DNA of 64,000 nucleotides from Candidatus Vicinibacter proximus (GTDB lineage: Bacteria; Bacteroidota; Bacteroidia; Chitinophagales; Saprospiraceae). Position 1 is the stretch's first letter, and each line of letters opens with the position of its first letter. This document shows, one piece after another, positions 16,099 to 24,805 of the stretch. The DNA is taken from NCBI GenBank assembly GCA_016713905.1, contig JADJOE010000001.1, forward strand, positions 1 through 64,000, in the 5' to 3' direction. The position numbers and the translations under genes were made by a program. A model generated the notes under the pieces. It made no database searches, was not told the origin of the DNA, and saw only the letters and a program-made list of their open reading frames with translations.

Positions 16099-16539
16099 AT
16101 GAAACGTAATTTTTTCTATCCGATCACACCCATGGCCAACCAAATCGGCACCATGGTAGAAGATTTATTGAACAATGGTTTAAATGATTTTTTTGGTGGA
16201 CAGGCTTTTCAATCCACGGTTCCTGCGGTAAACGTGAGTGAAAACGACAATGCCTTCATTGTTGAGGTCGCTGCTCCGGGACTTAAAAAAGAAGATTTCA
16301 AAGTATCTGTTGAAAAAGGATATTTGAACATCTCAACCAGTCAGGAAAAAGAAACAGAAGAGACCAAAGAAAATTATACCAGAAAGGAATTCAGCTACAG
16401 CAAATTCTCCAGAGCATTCAAACTGCCTGAGCATGCTGATGCAGCTAAAATTTCCGGCAGCTACAACAACGGGGTGTTAAAACTAACCATCGAGAAGAAA
16501 GTAGCCATCAAAGATGAGAAAACCATCGAAATTCAGTAA
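16099..16539 (+). CDS. Hsp20/alpha-crystallin family protein
   Basis: 146 residues. The N-terminal arm MKRNFFYPITPMANQ and the alpha-crystallin domain (VNVSENDNAFIVEVAAPGLK, then FKLPEHADAAKISGSYNNG and VLKLTIEKK) are typical of bacterial class A small heat-shock proteins. It ends in KTIEIQ, an IxI-type motif for oligomer docking. Second gene of the pair; a clear terminator follows at 16597-16627. Confidence 0.95.
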   Translation: MKRNFFYPITPMANQIGTMVEDLLNNGLNDFFGGQAFQSTVPAVNVSENDNAFIVEVAAPGLKKEDFKVSVEKGYLNISTSQEKETEETKENYTRKEFSYSKFSRAFKLPEHADAAKISGSYNNGVLKLTIEKKVAIKDEKTIEIQ

Positions 16540-16596
16540 AAGACAGTAATTGTTTTCGTAGTTAATTGTTCTAAAGTTCAGGGTTAATTTTGAAGA

Positions 16597-16627
16597 GAAG
16601 ACCGCGTCGCAAGATGCGGTCTTTTTA
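16597..16627 (+). terminator. Rho-independent terminator after hsp20 pair
   Basis: AGACCGC (16599-16605) pairs with GCGGTCT (16616-16622), followed by TTTTT. Confidence 0.75.
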
Positions 16628-16699
16628 ATTCTAAAAGACAGGAAACTTTATTTCGAAATCATTTTTGAATATTGGATTAAGCGTAATTCGGAGTCAGGT

Positions 16700-17034
16700 A
16701 AATCTTATTGGGATTAAGTAGAAATTATACAACTTTAATAGTTAAGTTAAATTCATATAGTTATCGAATAATAAATTCAGATCGGCCTTTTTCATATTAG
16801 CGTTAAAAAATGAAAACAGCCTTGATTTTTTTTGGTTCTTTTTTTAACCCATACTATGCATTAGGGTTTCGTTATGAAAGGCAAAAGACCAAAAAAGACA
16901 AGTGCTCCCGCAAGATTTTTTGACAAGGCATAGTGGATCCTATGGTGCTGGAGAAAAATCGAGGAAGTGCTTGTATTTGAAGGTGTTTTGACTTGGAATA
17001 GAAATTCTAATGAATAGAATGGGTTTCTCAAGAC
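16700..17034 (+). repeat. Internally deleted copy of repeat A and unrelated filler
   Basis: At 16778-16825, CAGATCGGCCTTTTTCATAT is joined directly to TTAGCGTTAAAAAATGAAAA, that is, both arm ends without the centre, followed by GGTTCTTTTTTT. Then about 190 bp of unrelated sequence before the next unit begins at 17035, including GACTTGGAATAGAAATTCTA, which also occurs near 9820. A 78-residue minus-strand frame here has no family features and is not called. Confidence 0.6.
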
Positions 17035-17391
17035 AAAAAAGAACAATAATAAAAGGGTAGAATTTAGGATATCTTTAGTGAATATAGGGAACCTCAAAAT
17101 TGGTTTCTCCTCAAATTTTTTTTGGCTTGACCATAAATAAATTCCGATACCTCATCATATAATTATCGAATGAGAAATTCAGATCGGCCTTTTTCATTTT
17201 AGCTAAAACGGATTTAAAAAGCGTTTAAAACAAAATACTGTATGAGCTCGCCTGCAGATAAGCAAATAAATTTATGACAGTAAGGCCTAGAGCAACAAAT
17301 GCCGCTTAATGCGAGTTTATTTTGTTTAGCTTTTTAAGTTAGTTTTGGCGTTAAGAAATGAAAACAGCCTTGATTTTTTTTGGTTCTTTTT
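17035..17391 (+). repeat. Repeat A, unit 3 (357-bp variant)
   Basis: Same borders (AAAAAAGAAC to GGTTCTTTTT) and same inner inverted-repeat arms (17184-17375). The first ~130 bp differ from units 1 and 2 (AATAATAAAAGGGTAGAATT type), giving a second subfamily. Confidence 0.75.
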
Positions 17392-17409
17392 AGAGCTGGG
17401 TTTCTCAAG

Positions 17410-17575
17410 AAAAAAGAACAATAATAAAAGGGTAGAATTTAGGATATCTTTAGTGAATAACGAGATCCGCAAATCTGGTTTCTCCTCAAATTTTTTGACT
17501 TGACCCTAAATAAATTCCGATACCTCATCATATAATTATCGAATGAGAAATTCAGCCCGGCCTTTTTCATTTTAA
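17410..17575 (+). repeat. Repeat A, unit 4 (truncated)
   Basis: Starts AAAAAAGAACAATAATAAAA like unit 3 and stops within GGCCTTTTTCATTTTAAGC, about 40 bp before the end of the TolC gene. Confidence 0.7.
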
Positions 17576-17616
17576 GCAAGGAACTGCTTACACACAATGA
17601 AATCCTAGTCAAATAT

Positions 17617-18936
17617 TTATTTTGGAGAACTTAACTTATCCGAAAGTTTGCCGGACAAATAATCAACTTGTAGTTTAGCCAACATAGATTCATACAAGGC
17701 GTCCTGCATTTTGGCAGCAATGTCTATGATGTCAAATTGCGCTTGAGAGAACTCTAAACTCGTGATGGTGGCAAGCCTGAATTTTTCTTTGATGACTTCT
17801 AAATTTTCTTTGGCCAACTCCATTCTGGATTGCTCAAGTTCGTAAATTCTTAAACTTTGTGCAGCTTTTCTGGTGTTCAACTGTATCTCATAATCAGTAT
17901 TGCTGGCCCACATTTCTTTTTGCAAGGCAAGTGACTGTAGGGAATAATCGAGTGCTTTGGATGATTTGCTGATGCGTCTGCCATCAAAAAGTGGAACGGA
18001 AATTTGCAATTGCGCGATGGGACCATAGTTCAACGAAAACAAATTGAATCCTGCCTGATTTTCTGTTCTGTTAAAATTATAGGCACCAAGAAAATTTAAA
18101 GACGGAATTCTCTCTGCCAACAATTCTCTTTTAGCAAAATTGTTGACCAACATTTGCTCATTTAAAATTCTTAGCTGTGGATGTTGATCATAATTCAAAT
18201 TAATTCCTACCGCAGAAATATTTTCTCTCCCCGAAATGGTGTCAGTCAATTTTGGAAAAGCGATTTGCTTCTCCTGCATCAAATAAAAAAGTCGTGCATA
18301 AGCATCCCGCACATCATCCTCTTGTTTGCTGAAAATAATCTGCAATTCCTGCAAATCCAATTTAGCTTTTAGCAGATCCGATTTGCCGGTGCGTCCCAGC
18401 TTAAATTTCTTTTCTTCCAGATCAACTCGGTCTCTTGACACTTCAATTTGCTCACGGGTCACTAAACTCAAATTTTGCAACCTGATGACATTGTAGTAAG
18501 CCGCAGAAACATCGTACACCAAAGAGAGAATTTCTGATTCAATATTCAACTGACCTATACGCTCTATTGCCTCCAGCCGATCTTTGGTCGCATACAATTT
18601 AAATCCATTGAAGAGATTCCAGTTGAGCTGCACATTGGCATTGATAACTTCTGAGAGAGCATTATTCCGTTTGATTTCAGTACCGTTCACCAACTTTTGT
18701 TCCAGACTGTTGCTGGAGATGGAAGGGTTTGCGTTGAATCTTAATTCCGGATAGGCTCCTGCGTTGGTCCAGTTGTTGTTGTGCGCCGCCAAAGCAGCAT
18801 CATTTTTTGCAATAAGCACACCATAATTTTTACTGACGGCCACCCGCAAGGCTTCAGATAAACTCAGACTGCCCTCCTGAGCAACGGCTGCTTGAAGAAT
18901 AGTAAAAGCGCAAATAATGATTCTAAACCTCTTCAT
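17617..18936 (-). CDS. TolC-family outer membrane efflux protein
   Basis: Outer-membrane channel of a tripartite RND pump. 439 residues with a signal peptide (MKRFRIIICAFTILQAAVAQ) and two repeats of long alpha-helical hairpins (LSLSEALRVAVSKNYGVLIA; LNEQMLVNNFAKRELLAERI), the OEP domain pattern. It shares 14 bp with the end of the pump gene, so adaptor, pump and channel are one operon (21993-23045, 18923-21988, this gene). The substrate is unknown; the AcrB-like pump suggests hydrophobic drugs or detergents. Confidence 0.92.
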   Translation of the reverse strand: MKRFRIIICAFTILQAAVAQEGSLSLSEALRVAVSKNYGVLIAKNDAALAAHNNNWTNAGAYPELRFNANPSISSNSLEQKLVNGTEIKRNNALSEVINANVQLNWNLFNGFKLYATKDRLEAIERIGQLNIESEILSLVYDVSAAYYNVIRLQNLSLVTREQIEVSRDRVDLEEKKFKLGRTGKSDLLKAKLDLQELQIIFSKQEDDVRDAYARLFYLMQEKQIAFPKLTDTISGRENISAVGINLNYDQHPQLRILNEQMLVNNFAKRELLAERIPSLNFLGAYNFNRTENQAGFNLFSLNYGPIAQLQISVPLFDGRRISKSSKALDYSLQSLALQKEMWASNTDYEIQLNTRKAAQSLRIYELEQSRMELAKENLEVIKEKFRLATITSLEFSQAQFDIIDIAAKMQDALYESMLAKLQVDYLSGKLSDKLSSPK

Positions 18937-19165
18937 CCTTTTTCTTCTTGGGTGATGATAGAAATGTATACATCGCAGGAATCACAAATAAGGTCAGAAC
19001 AAGTGCAAACAACAACCCGCCCATAATGACCACACCAAGTGGAATCCTGCTGGACGAAGCCGAACCAAAAGAGAACGCAAGCGGTGAAGCACCTAAGGCC
19101 ATGGCCAGGGTGGTCATCAAAATTGGTCGGAGTCGTTCTTTGGATCCTTCAATCACTGAAGTCAA
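18923..19165 (-). CDS. C-terminal fragment of the RND efflux pump (frameshifted)
   Basis: 80 residues, TSVIEGSKERLRPILMTTLA and PLGVVIMGGLLFALVLTLFV, are the last two transmembrane segments of an RND transporter. Upstream the frame reads QKRRKGESKLTSVIEG if one A is added to the A5 run (plus-strand T5 at 19186-19190). Together with the extra base at 19263-19269 this restores a continuous pump gene from 21988 to 18923. Confidence 0.88.
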   Translation of the reverse strand: MTSVIEGSKERLRPILMTTLAMALGASPLAFSFGSASSSRIPLGVVIMGGLLFALVLTLFVIPAMYTFLSSPKKKKDEEV

Positions 19166-19201
19166 TTTACTTTCTCCTTTCCTTCTTTTTGATTGGAAAA
19201 A

Positions 19202-21988
19202 TCAACGATCAGAATTCCATTTTTGGTCACCAGACCGATGAGCATGATCATTCCTATCTGGGAAAAAAATATTGATGGTTTGATCGGTTAACCAAAGAGA
19301 TAACAACGCGCCAAATATGGCCAACGGAACAGTTACCATAATGATAAATGGATCCACAAAACTTTCAAATTGTGCAGCAAGTACCAGAAAAATTAAAACC
19401 AACGCCAGCACAAATGCAAATCCAACGCTACCGGAACTTTCAGCAAAATCTCTGGACGTGCCACTCAATGCCGTGGAATAGGAATTGTCCAGAATTTTAT
19501 CTGCAATTTTTTTCATTTCTTCAATGCCTTCTCCCAGAGTGAAGCCCGGCGCAAGTCCTGCTGAAATGGTGGCAGATTTATAACGGTTGAAATGATATAT
19601 TGTCGGGGTGTTAATTCCTTCAGAAATGTTTACCAAATTGTCCAGACTTATGGAATTGCCATCCTTTGTGCGCACATAAAATGTCTTCAGATCGGAAGGA
19701 GCATCCCGAAAATTACGACTCACCTGACCAATGACCTGATATTGTCTGCCATTCATGGTAAAATATCCAAATCGTCTGTTGCTGAGTGCAAGCTGAAGGG
19801 TTTGGGCTACATCTTCCACACTCACACCAAGGTCTGAAGCCTTCAGTCTGTCTACTTCTATCTTCAGTTCCGGTTTGTTGAATTTAAGATCTGAATCGAC
19901 ATTGATTAATTTAGGACTTTTGGCTGCCTCTTCCAGGAAGGTTGGCAGTACGGACTTTAACTTTTCAAAATTACTGTTCTGAATGACAAACTGTACTGGG
20001 AGGCCACTTCTTCTGCTGACGGAAATGGTTTGTTCCTGGATAGGGAAAGCCCGGCCTTCGCCTATCTTCGAGAGACTCTTGCTTACTCGCTGCACAATCT
20101 GATCCTGGCTGCTTTTTCGTTGGGACGGCTCTGTTAAAATTACCCTTACAAAACCGGTGTTGGCCGCTCCGGATCCTGTAAATCCGGGTGAGGTAACGGA
20201 CAGGACTACTTCATGTTCCGGAACTGAGTCCATCATCAATTGACTGAGTTTGTCCACATACTTATCCATACGGTCGTAAGATGTACCTTCAGGGGCACTT
20301 ACCAGAAGCCTGAACTGACCGCGGTCTTCCATTGGCGCAAGCTCGGATGGAATGGCATTGAAAAAATAATAGCTCCCTCCAAGACAAATAACCAATACGA
20401 CAATTGCTATCCATCTGAATTTTAAAAAATGGGTAAGCAATCTACCATATCCATTTTCAAGTCCTCTAAAAAAAGGTTCGGTGACCCGATAAAACCATCC
20501 GGGTTCAGTGGATTTTCTGGAAGCATAAACGTTCAATACGGGGGTCAGTGTAAGACTCACAAATGCCGATATCAGCACCGCTCCTGCCACCACCACACCA
20601 AATTCTCTGAATAAACGACCTACAAATCCCTGAAGGAAAATAACCGGAATAAACACCACTGCAAGGGTAATGGAAGTAGCAATTACTGCAAAATAAATTT
20701 CCGATGAACCCTCTCTGGCCGCCCGCATTTTGGACATGCCGGCCTCCATTTTTTTATAGATATTTTCTGTTACCACAATGCCGTCATCCACCACTAAGCC
20801 GGTCGCCAGAACAATGGCAAGAAGGGTTAATATATTGATGGAAAAACCAGCCAGATACATGACAAAAAATGCGCCGATCAAAGAGACCGGGATGTCAATC
20901 AATGGCCTTATGGCAATGATCCAATCCCTGAAGAAAAGAAAAACGATCAATATCACCAGCAGCAATGCGATCATTAGGGTCTCTTCTACTTCCAGGATGG
21001 CCTTTTTAACAAATTTGGCCTGATCCAGTGCCACATTAATTTCAAATTCAGCAGGTAAGGTGGCTTTGATTTGCTCGATTCTCCTGTAAAATTCATCCGA
21101 TATGGCAACATAACTGGTTCCCGGTTGGGGCATCACAGCAATGGCAATCATGGGCACTCCACTCTCTTTAAGAATAGTCTCTTCGTTTTCCGGTCCCAGG
21201 ACTGCCTCTCCAATGTCTTTCAGTCTGATTTCCGAACCATTTACCGAACGGATCAGCAAATCATTAAACTCTTGCTCTGTCTGCAATTGACCGACAGTTT
21301 TTACACTAAGTTCGGTTTGATTTCCTGCTATTTTGCCGGAAGGAAGCTCTACGTGTTCCCGGCTCAGCGCTTGCTGCACATCCAGCGGTGTAAGATTGTA
21401 AGCACTTAGTTTGACAGGATCCATCCAGATACGCATGGCGTAACGCTTTTCTCCCCAGATCATGATGTTGCTGACACCGGGAATTGTCTGTAGTCGTTCT
21501 ACCAAATGGTTATAAGCAAATTCTGTCAGTTCCAGAGGATTCCTGGAATTGCTTTTGACCGTCATGGAGAGAATAGGCTCCCCACTGGCGTCCGCTTTGG
21601 TAACGGTTGGTGGGGCATCCAGATCATTGGGTAGATTTCTTACTGCCTGGGATACTTTATCTCTAACATCGTTGGCTGCTTCTTCCAGATTTACACTCAA
21701 CTCAAACTCTACCGTAATGTTGCTGTTGCCCTGACTGCTGAGGGAGGTGATGTTCTTGATTCCTGCAATGCCATTGATGGAATTCTCCAATGGCTCTGTT
21801 ATCTGGGATTCTACAATCTCTGCGTTTGCACCGGGATAAGAGGTTCTTACGGTGATGTTTGGAGGATCAATTGCGGGATAATCTCTTACCCCCAGACTCT
21901 TATAGCCAATATATCCAAACAGGATAATGGCAAGATTCAGAACCACTGCCAGCACTGGGCGATTAAGGCTGAGGTGGGATAGATTCAT
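19202..21988 (-). CDS. RND efflux transporter permease, AcrB/HAE1 type (frameshifted near the C-terminus)
   Basis: Inner-membrane proton-driven drug exporter. 928 residues in this frame: TM1 (about 12-30), porter domains, and the TM4 proton-relay pair in GLVVDDGIVVTENIY (near residue 400), with GQFRLLVSAPEGTSYDRMDK in the second porter half. Proper sequence ends at DQTINIF. After that an extra base in the plus-strand A7 at 19263-19269 gives a false tail, FPDRNDHAHRSGDQKWNSDR. With six T the frame reads SQIGMIMLIGLVTKNGILIVDF, the conserved TM11 region. The start at 21988 is 4 bp after the adaptor stop. Full length would be about 1020 residues. Confidence 0.93.
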   Translation of the reverse strand: MNLSHLSLNRPVLAVVLNLAIILFGYIGYKSLGVRDYPAIDPPNITVRTSYPGANAEIVESQITEPLENSINGIAGIKNITSLSSQGNSNITVEFELSVNLEEAANDVRDKVSQAVRNLPNDLDAPPTVTKADASGEPILSMTVKSNSRNPLELTEFAYNHLVERLQTIPGVSNIMIWGEKRYAMRIWMDPVKLSAYNLTPLDVQQALSREHVELPSGKIAGNQTELSVKTVGQLQTEQEFNDLLIRSVNGSEIRLKDIGEAVLGPENEETILKESGVPMIAIAVMPQPGTSYVAISDEFYRRIEQIKATLPAEFEINVALDQAKFVKKAILEVEETLMIALLLVILIVFLFFRDWIIAIRPLIDIPVSLIGAFFVMYLAGFSINILTLLAIVLATGLVVDDGIVVTENIYKKMEAGMSKMRAAREGSSEIYFAVIATSITLAVVFIPVIFLQGFVGRLFREFGVVVAGAVLISAFVSLTLTPVLNVYASRKSTEPGWFYRVTEPFFRGLENGYGRLLTHFLKFRWIAIVVLVICLGGSYYFFNAIPSELAPMEDRGQFRLLVSAPEGTSYDRMDKYVDKLSQLMMDSVPEHEVVLSVTSPGFTGSGAANTGFVRVILTEPSQRKSSQDQIVQRVSKSLSKIGEGRAFPIQEQTISVSRRSGLPVQFVIQNSNFEKLKSVLPTFLEEAAKSPKLINVDSDLKFNKPELKIEVDRLKASDLGVSVEDVAQTLQLALSNRRFGYFTMNGRQYQVIGQVSRNFRDAPSDLKTFYVRTKDGNSISLDNLVNISEGINTPTIYHFNRYKSATISAGLAPGFTLGEGIEEMKKIADKILDNSYSTALSGTSRDFAESSGSVGFAFVLALVLIFLVLAAQFESFVDPFIIMVTVPLAIFGALLSLWLTDQTINIFFPDRNDHAHRSGDQKWNSDR

Positions 21989-21992
21989 CGGA

Positions 21993-23045
21993 TTAATTAA
22001 TGGATTGTATTTTAGCTGGTGAACCAGGTTTCAGACCCATGATACCGGTAATCAACAAGGTGTCTCCTGCCTGAAGACCTGAGAGGATTTCCACCCTGGA
22101 AGAATCTCTGTAACCCAGGGAAACCACTTTAAACTCTACCAAACCATTTTTCAGGATGGCCACTTTTTTATCTCTCGCTTGTGGTATGATACTCTGACTG
22201 GGTACCATGATGCTCTTGGTCTTATTCTGAAATGGCATACTGACCTCAGCAAAAAGTCCGGGTTTCAATCCAACCGCTTTACCCATTACCCTTGCTTGCA
22301 CCTTCAGACTTCTGGTCTGCTGATCCATGGCAGATTCGGTGGATTCCAATTTTGCCTTATACACTTCCTTGGAATGCTGACAGGTGAATTCCAATACTTG
22401 CCCCAAGGTAATTTTACGGATATATCTTTCTGGTATTGAGAATTGGATCTTTAATTGATCTTCCTGACTGATGGAAACCAAAATATTCGAAGGGGTACAA
22501 TATGCCCCCGGACTCATCATCCTCAATCCCAAAGTCCCGTTAAAAGGTGCTCTTATTTCAAATTTGCTCAGCTCTGCCCTCAGAATATTTAAATCCGCCT
22601 GAAGGCTTCTGACTTCCAGCAATGCCTGATCATATTCCTGTTGTCCTATGGCCTGGGCTTTTAACAATTGATTTTGTCTCTGCTCGGTGTTTTGTGCCAT
22701 TTCCAACTGAACCCTAAGCTTAGCCAACCTTGCTCTTTGCTCAATATTGTTGATTTTGGCAAGCAACTGACCTTTCTTTACTTTTTGCCCATCTTTGAAT
22801 AAAACGGATTCCAAAATTCCGGATGTCTCGGTGCGAATGTCCGTTTGCTCATTGGGTACAAGATTCCCTGGAATTTTCAGTAGCTCATCCAACTGCTCTT
22901 CCTTTACGATGTAGGCATCCACCATGGAAGGTTTCTTGGGTGGTGGTCCGGATGGTATATGAGGCTTTTGTTCTTGCTTGCAGGAAGCAATCATCAGGGA
23001 CAATAAAAGACCCGCCAGTTGGATATAAGTAGACCTGAAAACCAT
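21993..23045 (-). CDS. Efflux RND periplasmic adaptor subunit (membrane fusion lipoprotein)
   Basis: HlyD/AcrA-type adaptor joining pump and TolC. 350 residues from ATG 23045; an upstream in-frame start at 23078 would spoil the signal peptide. The lipobox is LMIASC, so Cys is probably lipidated. Order: barrel-sandwich half-motif (SGILESVLFKDGQKVKKGQL), helical hairpin (about 100-160), second lipoyl half (FEIRAPFNGTLGLRMMSPGA), beta-barrel, then the membrane-proximal domain (VEILSGLQAGDTLLITGIMG). First gene of the efflux operon. Confidence 0.92.
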   Translation of the reverse strand: MVFRSTYIQLAGLLLSLMIASCKQEQKPHIPSGPPPKKPSMVDAYIVKEEQLDELLKIPGNLVPNEQTDIRTETSGILESVLFKDGQKVKKGQLLAKINNIEQRARLAKLRVQLEMAQNTEQRQNQLLKAQAIGQQEYDQALLEVRSLQADLNILRAELSKFEIRAPFNGTLGLRMMSPGAYCTPSNILVSISQEDQLKIQFSIPERYIRKITLGQVLEFTCQHSKEVYKAKLESTESAMDQQTRSLKVQARVMGKAVGLKPGLFAEVSMPFQNKTKSIMVPSQSIIPQARDKKVAILKNGLVEFKVVSLGYRDSSRVEILSGLQAGDTLLITGIMGLKPGSPAKIQSIN

Positions 23046-23173
23046 AAGTGACAAAAATAAGAACAATGACCTTGTCAAAATGTTAAATCATTCCAATCCA
23101 AGGTATGCTTTAAATGGACAGCATCACCGGATCAACTTAGAATAATATCAGGTAAGGTTATTTTGCAATCCTT

Positions 23174-24082
23174 TTATCCACCCAAAGCTGCAGCACCGCC
23201 CACAATTTCAGAAAGTTCCTTGGTGATGGCTTCCTGACGTGCTTTGTTGTAATTGATTTTCAATTCACCCAACATGGCTTCAGCATTTTCTGATGCCTTG
23301 TCCATTGCTGTCATCCTGGCTCCCAGTTCGGAGGCAAGATTGTCGAGCGTGCATTTAAAAAGTTGTGATTGCAGAATGGACGGGATCAATTCCTGCAATA
23401 ATTCTCCTTGTGCAGGTTCGAATAAAAAGTCAGGAACCACTTTGTCGGTTGGGGTTCCTGCAACAGGTGTAGCAGCAACTACTTTTGGAACCGGCAAATA
23501 TTGTTCTACTTCCGGAAACTGAGTCGCGGCATTTTTAAATCTTCCGTAAAAGATTTCTACCTGATCTACTTTTCCGGTTTTAAAATCTGACATGATGCCA
23601 TCGGCAATACCGGCAATTTTTTCAAAACTCAATCCTGCAAATGCACCCACATAATCGCTGTTGATTGGACATTGTGGATATCTTCTTCTAAAATATTCAA
23701 ATCCCTTTTTTCCAATAAATAGGAAACTCAATTTTCCTTCTTTGGCCTGGGTGCTGTATTGCTCATTGATTTGTTTAGTCGCAAGTTTGATGATATTGGT
23801 ATTAAATGCACCACAAAGTCCGCGATCAGAAGTAATGATGACCAGTAGTGGATTCTTTTTTTCAGTAGCCCTTGCAAAAGCCTCCGCACCCTGTCCATCA
23901 GAAAAACTCATGATGTTTTTCATCATGGCGTTTAACTTATTGGCATAAGGACGCATCTGCACAATAGCCTGCTGGGCTCTGCGCAATTTAGCAGCCGATA
24001 CCATCTTCATCGCTTTGGTAATCTGCTGAGTCGATATCACCGACTTTATCCTGTTACGTACCTCTTTTAAATTTGCGGCCAT
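23174..24082 (-). CDS. atpG: ATP synthase F1 gamma subunit
   Basis: Central rotor stalk of F1. 302 residues. The N-terminal helix KEVRNRIKSVISTQQITKAM and the C-terminal helix NYNKARQEAITKELSEIVGG form the coiled coil that turns inside alpha3beta3. The middle carries a Pro/Ala/Val-rich insertion (PVPKVVAATPVAGTPTDK, about 215-235), a modest family-specific extension. It is downstream of atpA but separated by a four-helix-bundle ORF and repeats. atpD and atpC are not in the window. Confidence 0.96.
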   Translation of the reverse strand: MAANLKEVRNRIKSVISTQQITKAMKMVSAAKLRRAQQAIVQMRPYANKLNAMMKNIMSFSDGQGAEAFARATEKKNPLLVIITSDRGLCGAFNTNIIKLATKQINEQYSTQAKEGKLSFLFIGKKGFEYFRRRYPQCPINSDYVGAFAGLSFEKIAGIADGIMSDFKTGKVDQVEIFYGRFKNAATQFPEVEQYLPVPKVVAATPVAGTPTDKVVPDFLFEPAQGELLQELIPSILQSQLFKCTLDNLASELGARMTAMDKASENAEAMLGELKINYNKARQEAITKELSEIVGGAAALGG

Positions 24083-24213
24083 AATTTTAATTTATAATTA
24101 GAGAATTAGAGAATGTGAAAATTAGAGAAATGGAGAAGGCGTAACTAAATCTATTTAGGCGTAAGTAAACAAGATCCAACATTAACTTTAGAAGTGTACT
24201 AACTCGAAAATTT
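24083..24213 (-). repeat. attag-type intergenic repeat, atpG side
   Basis: TTAGAGAATTAGAGAATGTG and related phrases; the same type of sequence lies on the other side of the four-helix-bundle gene and around the first IS110. Confidence 0.5.
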
Positions 24214-24564
24214 TCATTTTTTTTTCAAGCTACCCAGAATTGCATTTAGAATTTTTCTGATTTCCTCCAGTTCATTGTTTAGGCTGTTACAATCTGGATA
24301 GCTCAGAGAATTTTGGCACAATTTGAACCAATAAATTGTTTCATTCAATTCTTTTGAAGCCAATTTCATTTTATGAATAAAATCTGCTTTACTCTCTGCA
24401 TCTTGTGCTTCCGAAATATTTGCACCTATTGAAGTTCCTGATCTCAGCAGTTGATTTGCAATTACAAATTTTCTGTCTTTCTCCAGAATTTCAACATACT
24501 CTATCAATTTCAATGAAAATAATACTGACTTTTCAAGTATTACATTATGTCCAGAATCTCTCAT
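24214..24564 (-). CDS. Four-helix-bundle protein (S23/IVP family) inserted between atpA and atpG
   Basis: 116 residues, TIGR02436-type: LLRSGTSIGANISEAQ followed by SKADFIHKMKLASKEL and ETIYWFKL. The family is best known from intervening sequences in 23S rRNA genes and is related to the Avd accessory protein of diversity-generating retroelements; its function is unclear. Here it interrupts the atp operon, flanked on both sides by attag/repeat B sequence, and no reverse transcriptase or rRNA gene is near. Whether it is co-transcribed with atpG is not known. Confidence 0.85.
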   Translation of the reverse strand: MRDSGHNVILEKSVLFSLKLIEYVEILEKDRKFVIANQLLRSGTSIGANISEAQDAESKADFIHKMKLASKELNETIYWFKLCQNSLSYPDCNSLNNELEEIRKILNAILGSLKKK

Positions 24565-24805
24565 TCTGCATATTTTAGGGTGTTTAAAATGTTATTAATA
24601 TATTGCTCTACTCGTTCTCAAATCAAAACTTCCTCATTCTCCAATTCTCTCATCCTCTAATTCTCCCGTTAGCCGCTTTCGCGGTTCCTTCACTTATCGT
24701 GTTGTCACACGACACTCCGCTGAAGCATAGATCGTTCAGTCATCTCTAATTCCCTAATCCTTCAATTCTCACATTATCTTATTCTCACATTCTCTAATTC
24801 CCCAA
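24565..24805 (-). repeat. Intact copy of repeat B (empty site) between the four-helix gene and atpA
   Basis: On the minus strand it reads GATGACTGAACGATC, then ACACGATAAGTGAAGGAACC and GCGAAAGCGGCTAACGGGAG, without interruption. This is the unoccupied version of the sequence split by IS110 copy 1. It is surrounded by AT-rich ATTCTC/TTAGAG runs. Confidence 0.7.

Noticed and set aside
16861..17097. 78-residue minus-strand ORF
   Set aside because: Crosses the border of a repeat A unit; hydrophobicity comes from poly-A/T runs.
24214..24564. Diversity-generating retroelement accessory protein (Avd)
   Set aside because: Same broad fold family, but no reverse transcriptase, template repeat or variable gene nearby.
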